Assembly (NCBI GenBank): GCA_034189165.1
Contig: JAXHVN010000028.1
Coordinates: 1-64,000, forward strand
Length of the DNA stretch: 64,000 nt
Direction of reading: 5' to 3'
From: JAASSS01 sp021767745
GTDB lineage: Bacteria > Pseudomonadota > Gammaproteobacteria > UBA5335
Below, one piece after another: positions 56,076 through 64,000 of the stretch. The notes below the pieces were generated by a model, which had not been told where the DNA came from, did not search any database, and saw only the letters and a program-made list of their open reading frames with translations. Position 1 is the stretch's first letter. Each line of letters opens with the position of its first letter. The translations under genes were made by a program, and so were the position numbers.

Positions 56076-57706
56076 GCGCTAGCGACCCGATCTATCTCGA
56101 CTATGCCGCCAGCACGCCGCTGGCGCCCGAGGTGGCGCAGGCGATGGCCGCCGCGCTGCAGCCCGGCCGCGCGGCCAACCCGGGCTCGCCGCACCGCTAC
56201 GGTGCCGAGGCGGCGGCGGCACTGGAGCGGGCCCGGGCGCAGGTCGCGGCGCTGATCGGCGCCGAGAGCCGGGCGATCCACTTCACCGGCAGCGCCACGG
56301 AGGCCAACAACCTCGCGCTGATTGGCGGCGCCCGGGCCTGCCGCCGGCCCGGCGAGCCGCCCGGACACCTCATCGCCAGCAGCATCGACCACAGCTCGAT
56401 CCGAGAGCCCCTGGCGGCCCTGGCGCGCGAGGGTTGGGCGGTGACGCTGCTGACCCCCGATGGCGAAGGCCGGATTCTGCCGGCCGCACTGCGCGCCGCC
56501 CTGCGCGCGGACACGGCGCTGGTCGCCCTCACGCACGTCAACAACGAACTCGGCGTGCTCCAGCCGCTGCAGGCGCTCGGATCGATCTGCCGTGAACGCG
56601 GTATCCGGGTGCACCTCGACGCGGCCCAGGCGGCGGCGCGCTGCCCGATCGAGGTGCGCGAGCTGCCGGTGGATTCGCTGAGTCTGTCAGCCCACAAGCT
56701 ATACGGTCCGAGCGGCATCGGGGCGCTGTGGCTGCGCCGGCGGCCGCGGGCCCGGGTCCTGCCGCTCACCTACGGCGGTGGACAGGAAGGCGGTGTTCGG
56801 CCGGGGACGCCGGCGGTGCATCAGGCCATCGGCTTCGGCACGGCGGCGCGCCTCGCCCGCGCCCGGCTGCAGACGGATGCGGCCGCTGCCGACGCCCTGC
56901 ACGCGCTGCTGCGCCGTGAGCTGCGCCGGGTCGGCGGGCTGCGCTGGAATGGCCGCGACGGCCCGGCGGTGCCCGGCATCGTCAGTCTGACCGTGGCCGG
57001 GGTCGACGGCGAGGCGCTGGTCGCAGCGCTGGCGCCGCGGCTGGCGCTCTCGCGCGGCGCGGCCTGTGCGGCGAGCAGTGGCGAGCCTTCGCCGGTGCTG
57101 CGGGCGCTGGGGCACGACGATGCCGCTGCGGCCGCGACCCTGCGCCTGTCCTTCGGGCGCTACAGCACGCCGGCGCAGCTGCGGCAGGCCGCGGCCCTGC
57201 TGCGCCGGGCGATCACCCGCCTGCGCGCGGCGGCGCCCGAGCCGATCCCGGCTGTGGCAGAGTCGATCGAAGGCGCGACGCGCGCGGGGGCTGCGTCGCC
57301 CGTGTCACCCGAGGCTGGTCCGAGTGGCGCGCCCCGGCGGCTGCCGGTCGAAGTCGGCAGCTGGCCAGCCGGCCCCGGCGTCGCCACCGGCAGCGGCGGG
57401 GCCGGGCAGGTGCGCGTGCAACTGCAGCTGCGTTGGGTGCACGACCGGCTGGTGGCGACGCGCTACCGGGTGCTGGGCCCGCCGGCGCTGGCACGGCTGG
57501 CGGCGCATGCGCTCGGCACGCTGGGGCCCGCGGCCTCCGTCGACAGCGGCGCCCTGGGCTGGGCCGAGGCTCTGCGCCTGCCGGCCGAGACACGGGGGCT
57601 GGCGCTCGTGGTCGAGGACGCCCTGCACGCGGCGCTCGCCGAGCTGGAGGCGCACGCGCGGCGGCATGGGAACGCTGGAAAGCGAGACGCTGCGCCCCTA
57701 TCCTGA
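56072..57706 (+). CDS. cysteine desulfurase fused to a cysteine-free IscU-like domain
   Basis: A 544-residue protein. Residues 1-385 are an IscS/NifS PLP enzyme: LDYAASTP at 9-16, His107, the PLP Lys209 in SAHKLYGPSG, GGGQEGGVRPGT (235-246) and the catalytic Cys332 in RGAACAASS. A 60-residue linker leads to residues 447-530, whose VRVQLQLRWVHDRLVATRY and LPAETRGLALVVEDALHAAL follow the pattern of IscU/NifU-N, but none of its three cluster cysteines remain. If the reading is right, it docks partners rather than building clusters. The GTG start overlaps cysE. The desulfurase part is certain; the tail assignment is inference. Confidence 0.85.
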   Translation: MSASDPIYLDYAASTPLAPEVAQAMAAALQPGRAANPGSPHRYGAEAAAALERARAQVAALIGAESRAIHFTGSATEANNLALIGGARACRRPGEPPGHLIASSIDHSSIREPLAALAREGWAVTLLTPDGEGRILPAALRAALRADTALVALTHVNNELGVLQPLQALGSICRERGIRVHLDAAQAAARCPIEVRELPVDSLSLSAHKLYGPSGIGALWLRRRPRARVLPLTYGGGQEGGVRPGTPAVHQAIGFGTAARLARARLQTDAAAADALHALLRRELRRVGGLRWNGRDGPAVPGIVSLTVAGVDGEALVAALAPRLALSRGAACAASSGEPSPVLRALGHDDAAAAATLRLSFGRYSTPAQLRQAAALLRRAITRLRAAAPEPIPAVAESIEGATRAGAASPVSPEAGPSGAPRRLPVEVGSWPAGPGVATGSGGAGQVRVQLQLRWVHDRLVATRYRVLGPPALARLAAHALGTLGPAASVDSGALGWAEALRLPAETRGLALVVEDALHAALAELEAHARRHGNAGKRDAAPLS

Positions 57707-57753
57707 GTGATTGGATTCATCTGCACGCGTCGACAACGCGGGAGTGGAGCATC

Positions 57754-58086
57754 ATGACGATCAAGTTGACGGCGGCGGCTGCCCAGCGGGTGCGCGATCA
57801 GCTGCACCGACGCGGTCACGGCGTCGGCCTGCGGCTGGGCGCTCGGCGTACCGGCTGCTCGGGCTGGTCCTACGTCATCGAATTTGCCGATGCCGTCGGC
57901 GACGACGACGCGGTGTTCGAGGATGGTGGCGTGAAGGTGATCGTCGAGTCGCAGTTCATCCCGCTGCTGGACGGCACCGAGGTCGACTTCGGCCGCGAAG
58001 GGCTGAACGAGTCCTTCCACTTCCGCAATCCCAACGTCGACGCGCTCTGCGGCTGCGGCGAAAGCTTCAGCGTCGCCGCCCGTTAG
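57754..58086 (+). CDS. IscA/HesB-family iron-sulfur assembly protein
   Basis: A 110-residue A-type carrier. The three conserved Cys are in TGCSGWSYV (Cys35 or so) and LCGCGES near the end. IscA of E. coli has 107 residues. GGGAGTGGAGC precedes the ATG. Follows the desulfurase fusion by 47 bases; with it, the only Fe-S assembly genes in this locus. Confidence 0.92.
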   Translation: MTIKLTAAAAQRVRDQLHRRGHGVGLRLGARRTGCSGWSYVIEFADAVGDDDAVFEDGGVKVIVESQFIPLLDGTEVDFGREGLNESFHFRNPNVDALCGCGESFSVAAR

Positions 58087-58092
58087 GGCGCA

Positions 58093-58121
58093 TTGCCCGG
58101 CCGTCGGCAGACCGCTAAACT
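58093..58121 (+). promoter_or_regulatory. candidate sigma-70 promoter for ndk
   Basis: TTGCCC (58093-58098), a 17-base spacer and TAAACT (58116-58121). Spacing is optimal and each hexamer matches at four to five positions. It leaves a leader of about 95 bases before ndk. Confidence 0.5.
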
Positions 58122-58221
58122 CGCCGCCCAGAACGGGCTTCGGCGGCCCGGGACATGGCGCTCGCGCCGGTCCCCGCCGGGCCGCCCGTCCTGTCTCCCC
58201 CGCTGCTCTTGAAGGAAGCTG

Positions 58222-58650
58222 ATGGCCATCGAACGCACCCTGTCTATCGTCAAGCCCGATGCGGTCGCCAAGAACGTGATCGGGCAGATCTACAGCCGCT
58301 TCGAGGAAGCCGGTCTGCGTCTGGTCGCGGCGCGGATGATGCAGCTCAGCCGCCAGCAGGCGGAGGGCTTCTATGCCGAGCATGCCGGCCGTCCGTTCTT
58401 CAACGACCTGGTTGGCTTCATGACCTCCGGCCCGGTGGTAGTGCAGGTGCTCGAGGGCGAGGGCGCGATCGCCCGCAATCGTGAGCTGATGGGCGCCACC
58501 AATCCGAAGGAGGCCGCCGCCGGCACGATTCGCGCCGACTTCGCCGAGACCATCGACGCCAACGCCGTGCACGGTTCCGATTCGCCGGCCTCCGCCGAGC
58601 GCGAGATCGCCTACTTCTTCGCCGCCGCCGAGCTCTGCCCGCGCTCCTGA
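58222..58650 (+). CDS. ndk: nucleoside diphosphate kinase
   Basis: A 142-residue enzyme balancing NTP pools. ERTLSIVKPDAVAKN, the catalytic His in NAVHGSDS and the C-terminal EIAYFFA are standard. Its stop shares a base with rlmN (TGATG). Confidence 0.97.
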   Translation: MAIERTLSIVKPDAVAKNVIGQIYSRFEEAGLRLVAARMMQLSRQQAEGFYAEHAGRPFFNDLVGFMTSGPVVVQVLEGEGAIARNRELMGATNPKEAAAGTIRADFAETIDANAVHGSDSPASAEREIAYFFAAAELCPRS

Positions 58651-59735
58651 TGGCCGCTCCTGCGCCCGCGCCGCGGCAGAACCTGCTGGACCTGGATCGG
58701 GCGGCACTGGAGCGGTTCTGCCTCGAACGCGGTCACAAGCCGTTCCGGGCCCGCCAGCTGCTGCAGTGGATCCATGGTCGCGGCGAGGCGGACTTTGCCG
58801 CGATGACCGATCTCAGCAAGGCCTTTCGCCAGGAGCTCGAGGCGCTGGCGCAGGTGCGTGTACCGAAGGTGCTCGCCGACAACATCGCCCCGGACGGCAC
58901 ACGCAAGTGGCTGTTCGCGCTGGAGGGTGGCAACGCCGTCGAGACGGTATTCATCCCCGAGACCGGCCGCGGCACCCTGTGCGTGTCCTCCCAGGTCGGC
59001 TGCGCCGTCGATTGCGCGTTCTGCGCCACCGGCGCGCAGGGCTTCAATCGCAATCTGACGACCGGCGAGATCGTCGCCCAGCTGTGGTGGGCGACCCGCT
59101 GCCTGCAGCAGCAGGGCACGGCGGTGACGAACGTCGTGTTCATGGGCATGGGCGAGCCGCTGCTGAACCTGCCCAACGTGCTGCCGGCACTGCGGCTGAT
59201 GGTCGACGATCTCGGCTACGGGCTGTCCAAGCGGCGGGTTACCGTCAGCACCTCCGGCATCGTGCCGGCGATGGACCGACTGCGCGATGGCGCCGACGTC
59301 GCGCTGGCCGTCTCGCTGCACGCGGCCGAGGACGCCCTGCGCGACGAGCTGGTGCCCATCAACCGCAAGTATCCGCTGGCCGCGCTGATGGCAGCCTGCC
59401 GCCGCTACGTGGCGGCGACCGAGCGGCGCATGCACATCACCTTCGAATACGTGCTGCTCGGTGGCGTGAACGACCGGCCGGCCGATGCCCGGGCGCTGGT
59501 CCGGCTGCTGCAGGACGTGCCGGCCAAGGTGAACCTGATCCCGTTCAACCCCTTTCCGGGCGCGCGTTTCGTGCGACCGGCGCCGGCGCAGGTGGCGGAT
59601 TTCCAGCGGCAGTTGCAGTCCCGAGGTCTGCTGACCACGACGCGCCGGACCCGGGGCGATGAGATCGACGCCGCCTGTGGCCAGCTGGCCGGGCAGGTGA
59701 TGGCGCGTCGTCGCCGTGCCGAGGCGCGCGCGTGA
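58650..59735 (+). CDS. rlmN: dual-specificity 23S rRNA/tRNA C2-methyltransferase RlmN
   Basis: A 361-residue radical-SAM methyltransferase acting on A2503 and tRNA A37. The cluster motif is C-x3-C-x2-C in CAVDCAFCATG (about residue 115-122); NVVFMGMGEPL and SLHAAEDALRDELVPINRKYPL follow. The GTG of the next gene overlaps its stop. Confidence 0.96.
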   Translation: MAAPAPAPRQNLLDLDRAALERFCLERGHKPFRARQLLQWIHGRGEADFAAMTDLSKAFRQELEALAQVRVPKVLADNIAPDGTRKWLFALEGGNAVETVFIPETGRGTLCVSSQVGCAVDCAFCATGAQGFNRNLTTGEIVAQLWWATRCLQQQGTAVTNVVFMGMGEPLLNLPNVLPALRLMVDDLGYGLSKRRVTVSTSGIVPAMDRLRDGADVALAVSLHAAEDALRDELVPINRKYPLAALMAACRRYVAATERRMHITFEYVLLGGVNDRPADARALVRLLQDVPAKVNLIPFNPFPGARFVRPAPAQVADFQRQLQSRGLLTTTRRTRGDEIDAACGQLAGQVMARRRRAEARA

Positions 59736-60445
59736 GCGCCGGGTGGTGCAGCCGAGGGACCGTGTGGCCGGCGGCTGGCATCCTGCTGGCGATGCTGCTG
59801 GCCGGCTGTGCCACCGACCGGCCCTTCGAGAGCGATCGAAGCGCGGCCGCCGCCTACAACGTGCAGCTTGGCTACGGCTACATGAGCCAGGGTCAGTACG
59901 AGCGGGCGCTGGCGAAGTTCAAGAAGGCCCTTGAGCAGTCGCCGCGCGATGCCGAGGCGCATGCCGGGCTCGGCCAGCTCTACGGCCGCCTGCAGCAGGA
60001 CCGGCAGGCGCGCCACCATTTCGAGCAGGCGCTTTCCTACAGCAAGGACGATCCGGCGATCCGCAACAGCTTCGGCGCCTACCTGTGTACCGAGGGCGAG
60101 TTCGACACTGCCGAGCGCTACTTCCTCGCCGCTGCCCGCGATCCGGACTACGGCACGCCGGCCTACGCCTACGCCAACGCCGGCATTTGCGCGGCCGACG
60201 CCGGCCAGCCGCGGCAGGCCGAGGCGCTGCTGCGTGAGGCCCTGCAGATCGACCCCTTGCTGCCCAGCGCCCTGTGGGAGATGGCCAAGGTCCATCTGAC
60301 GCTGGATGAACCGGCAGTGGCCGAGGCCTACCTGCGGCGCTACCGCAGCGTGGCCCCCGACTCGGCACAGGTTCGCGAGCTGGCAAGTGACATTGCGCAG
60401 GCGGCCATCGATGCCGCACCTGCCGAGGACGGGACGGAGCCATGA
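59732..60445 (+). CDS. pilW: type IV pilus assembly lipoprotein PilW/PilF
   Basis: A 237-residue outer-membrane lipoprotein. The lipobox is LLAGC (22-26 or so) followed by about five TPR repeats (YMSQGQYERALAKFKKALEQSP and onward). It pilots PilQ secretin assembly. GTG start overlapping rlmN; the stop overlaps rodZ (ATGA). Confidence 0.92.
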   Translation: MSAGWCSRGTVWPAAGILLAMLLAGCATDRPFESDRSAAAAYNVQLGYGYMSQGQYERALAKFKKALEQSPRDAEAHAGLGQLYGRLQQDRQARHHFEQALSYSKDDPAIRNSFGAYLCTEGEFDTAERYFLAAARDPDYGTPAYAYANAGICAADAGQPRQAEALLREALQIDPLLPSALWEMAKVHLTLDEPAVAEAYLRRYRSVAPDSAQVRELASDIAQAAIDAAPAEDGTEP

Positions 60446-61464
60446 GTCAGACGGAGCGGGAACCCGAATCGGCCGACGTCGCCACCGGCGGCATCGGCGC
60501 GCAGCTGCGTCAGGCACGCGAGGCGGCGGGCATCAGCGTCGAGGAGGCCGCCAGCGACCTGCGGCTGAGCCGGTCGCTGCTGCACTCGCTGGAGGCGGAT
60601 GATTTTCAGCGGCTGCCGCCACCGATCTTCACGCGGGGCTACCTGCGCAACTACGCGCAGCTGGTCGGGCTCGACCCCGAGCCGCTGGTGGCGGCCTACG
60701 ATCGGCAGGCCGGGGCGCCAGCGCCCACCCAGGTGCGGCGTGAACGCCTCGATCCGGATATCAGCAACGCGGGTCGCGGGCGTGAGCTGGCCGGGGTGTT
60801 CATCCTGCTGATCGCGATTGGTCTCGCCGGCTGGTGGTGGTTCATGCGTCCGCCGGTCGAACGCGAGCCGGTCTACGATCCGTTCGCCGAGCTCAACGGC
60901 GAGCTGCTGCCGCCGATGGAAGCGCCGTCCGCGCCGCCGGCAAGCACAGGTGCCGAGGCGGGCGAGACCGGAACGGCTGGCGTTGATGCGGTCGAGGGGG
61001 CGCCGGGCGATCCGCTGGCGGACGAGACGGCCATTACGGCAGAGGCCGGCACCGAGGTCGACGGCGCCGATGCCGCCCCCGACGAGCTGGCCAGTGCGCC
61101 GCCGCCCGGACAGTCGCCGGCGGGTGAGCCCGCCTCGCCTGGGGCCCCCGCGTCGCCCGGGCAGGCTGCCGAGGAGGTGGCCGCCACCACGGCGGCGGCC
61201 GACCTGCCGCCGCCCGGCAGCGTGCGGATCGAGCTGCGTTTCGCCGAGACCTCCTGGACCGAGGTCAGTGGCCAGGGCGGTCAGCGCCTGATCTACAAGA
61301 CGCTGCCGCCCGGGACCGAGCGCAGCGTGACCGCCCGCCTGCCGGTGCGGGTGGTGCTGGGCAATGCCCCGGCGGTGGACATCCGCGTCAACGGCCAGCC
61401 CTACGACGTGACGCCCTATCTTTCCAGTGGTACGGTGGCGCGCTTCACGCTCCCGGCCAACTGA
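60442..61464 (+). CDS. rodZ: cytoskeletal membrane protein RodZ
   Basis: A 340-residue protein linking MreB to the wall machinery. N-terminal helix-turn-helix (GAQLRQAREAAGISVEEAA and the YLRNYAQLV helix), one membrane helix near 117-133, a long Pro/Ala/Glu-rich linker and a C-terminal DUF4115 beta domain (IELRFAETSWTEV). hisS follows after 14 bases; ispG, usual here, is missing. Confidence 0.93.
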   Translation: MSQTEREPESADVATGGIGAQLRQAREAAGISVEEAASDLRLSRSLLHSLEADDFQRLPPPIFTRGYLRNYAQLVGLDPEPLVAAYDRQAGAPAPTQVRRERLDPDISNAGRGRELAGVFILLIAIGLAGWWWFMRPPVEREPVYDPFAELNGELLPPMEAPSAPPASTGAEAGETGTAGVDAVEGAPGDPLADETAITAEAGTEVDGADAAPDELASAPPPGQSPAGEPASPGAPASPGQAAEEVAATTAAADLPPPGSVRIELRFAETSWTEVSGQGGQRLIYKTLPPGTERSVTARLPVRVVLGNAPAVDIRVNGQPYDVTPYLSSGTVARFTLPAN

Positions 61465-61478
61465 CCCTCCCGACCGAC

Positions 61479-62765
<1,287 letters not shown>

Positions 62766-62781
62766 CAACGAGACGACGAGC

Positions 62782-63444
62782 ATGGCGTACGAGGACGAAG
62801 AACAGCTGGCGCGGCTGCGCGAGTGGTGGTCGAGCTATGGCACCTGGGTGGTGGCCGGCGTGGTGATCGGCGCGCTGCTGCTGTTCGGCTGGCGAAGCTG
62901 GGACCATCGGCAGCAATCGCGGACGGTGGCGGCGTCGGACCAGTACCTCGCGCTGCAGCAGGCGCTCGATAGCGACCCGGCACTGGCAGAGGCGATCGCC
63001 GAGGAACTGGTGACGGACTATGCCGCCACGCCCTATGCAGCGCTGGCGGCGCTGCGCTATGCGCGCGAGCGCACCCTGGCCGGCGAGCTGGCCGAGGCCG
63101 CCCGCTGGCTGGAACAGGCGATGACGCTGGCGGACGGGCCGGAACTGCAGGCGCTGGCGGCACTGCGTCTGGCCGAGGTGCGGCTGGCGCAGGGCGAGCC
63201 GCAGGCCGCGCTGGAGCTGGTGTCCTCGGCGCCCGCGGCGAGCTTCGATCCACTGTATGCCGAAGTGCGGGGCGATGCGTTGCTGGCTCTGGATGACCTC
63301 GACGGCGCGCGTGAGGCCTACCGGCTGGCACTGGCGGGCAGCACGGGCACGGCGCGCGAGTTCATCCAACTCAAGCTGAACGCGCTGCCCGCGGCGGAAC
63401 CTGCCGCGCCGGCCACCGACCCCGCCCCGGCAGAGGAGCAATGA
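62782..63444 (+). CDS. yfgM: YfgM-type ancillary SecYEG translocon subunit
   Basis: A 220-residue protein with a short acidic N terminus, one membrane helix (20-38) and a periplasmic TPR-like domain. EEQLARLREWWSSYG opens it as in homologues. YfgM interacts with the Sec translocon and periplasmic chaperones. The stop overlaps the ATG cluster of bamB. Confidence 0.9.
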   Translation: MAYEDEEQLARLREWWSSYGTWVVAGVVIGALLLFGWRSWDHRQQSRTVAASDQYLALQQALDSDPALAEAIAEELVTDYAATPYAALAALRYARERTLAGELAEAARWLEQAMTLADGPELQALAALRLAEVRLAQGEPQAALELVSSAPAASFDPLYAEVRGDALLALDDLDGAREAYRLALAGSTGTAREFIQLKLNALPAAEPAAPATDPAPAEEQ

Positions 63445-63446
63445 TG

Positions 63447-64000
63447 ATGCAGCGCAAGATCCTTCGGCCCTGGCTGGTCCTGGCGCTGGCACTCACGCCG
63501 GTACTGCTCGGCGGCTGCAGCCTCCTGGGCCGCGGGGGCGACGAGGCCGTCGACCCACCTGCCGAGCTGCCGGACTTCGAACCGGAGCGTGAAGTCGAGC
63601 GCCTCTGGCAGGTCGACATTGGCGATGGCCCGGCAGCGCGGGAGGATGGCCTGCAGCTGGCGCTCGGCGGTGCCCGGCTGTTCGCGGCGACGCCCGATGG
63701 CAAGGTGCTGGCCCTGTCGACGGAAACTGGCGAGCAGCTCTGGCGGGTTGATCTCGACCGCCGCCTGACCGGCGGTCCGGCGGCGGGCCTGTCGCTGGTC
63801 GTGGTCGGTTCGGCCGACGGCGAGGTTTTCGCCCTGGATCCGGAGACGGGTGAGCAGCGCTGGCAGGCGCGGGTGACCAGCGAGGTGGTAGCCCCGCCGG
63901 CGGTGAGTCCCGGGGCGGTGGTCGTGCGGGCGCTGGATGGGCGTGTCACGGCCTTCACCGCCGACGGCGAGCAGCGCTGGGAGTATCGCAGCCCGGTGCC
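63447..64000 (+). CDS. bamB: outer membrane assembly lipoprotein BamB (partial)
   Basis: The first 184 or so residues of the BAM-complex beta-propeller lipoprotein; the 3' end is outside the window. Signal with lipobox LLGGC, then propeller repeats with LALSTETGEQLWRVDL and FALDPETGEQRWQARV. Three successive ATGs occur; the last has the best distance (8 bases) from GAGGAG. Confidence 0.93.
   Translation, partial: MQRKILRPWLVLALALTPVLLGGCSLLGRGGDEAVDPPAELPDFEPEREVERLWQVDIGDGPAAREDGLQLALGGARLFAATPDGKVLALSTETGEQLWRVDLDRRLTGGPAAGLSLVVVGSADGEVFALDPETGEQRWQARVTSEVVAPPAVSPGAVVVRALDGRVTAFTADGEQRWEYRSPV

Overview
The window is GC-rich DNA (roughly 70% by eye) packed with housekeeping genes in gene orders typical of Gammaproteobacteria: divergent metG/mrp, rnfABCDGE-nth, purMN next to hda, glyA-nrdR-ribD-ribE-ribBA-ribH-nusB-thiL-pgpA, pncC-recA-recX-alaS, queA-tgt-yajC-secDF, suhB/trmJ-cysE, and ndk-rlmN-pilW-rodZ-hisS-yfgM-bamB. 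An AlkB-type hydroxylase and an AlmA-type flavin monooxygenase at the left end suggest a hydrocarbon-using aerobe, possibly of the Nevskiales/Salinisphaerales type. That placement is inference; nothing in the window fixes the taxon.

Layout. 0-5.6 kb: accessory block with a small Ig-like protein, a duplicated TetR-type operator, an AlkB-like membrane hydroxylase, an AlmA/Baeyer-Villiger type monooxygenase, a secreted SYLF protein and a HAD phosphatase. 5.7-14.6 kb, minus strand: apparent transcription unit metG-rnfABCDGE-nth-DUF1841-wrbA, with many 4-base start/stop overlaps. 14.7-22.5 kb: mrp-dcd, DUF3108-purN-purM, DUF2066-hda, DUF2069-wrbA2-arsC and an acylphosphatase. 22.6-30 kb: glycine/folate, NrdR, riboflavin, NusB and thiamin operon. 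30-41 kb: folE2, queD, mutS, pncC-recA-recX, alaS, zapE and a thiolase. 41.5-45.9 kb: OPT transporter, a membrane protein with a decayed GGDEF domain, xerD and a zinc-ribbon NUDIX hydrolase.

46.0-47.9 kb is the least explained stretch. Three tandem paralogous genes encode small exported, acidic, cysteine-free proteins. Each has a signal peptide, an invariant E(L/M)RAV-x-(G/A)QG motif at residues 30-38, 12-residue repeats of the type AIDELIDLGELD, and a shared C-terminal segment. Two of the genes end in their own strong terminators. The first has a consensus -10 box preceded by a perfect inverted repeat. I cannot assign a function; this is the best candidate for an undescribed system. A tRNA-Leu(CAA) gene follows.

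48.1-64 kb: queuosine genes (queA-tgt), the SecD/F/YajC translocase, suhB, trmJ-cysE, and a reduced iron-sulfur locus. That locus has only a cysteine desulfurase fused to what looks like a cysteine-free IscU-type domain, plus an IscA-like protein; iscR, iscU, hscBA and fdx are absent. Then come ndk-rlmN-pilW-rodZ-hisS-yfgM and the start of bamB, cut by the window end. FolE2, QueD, QueA and Tgt together cover several steps of tRNA queuosine synthesis.
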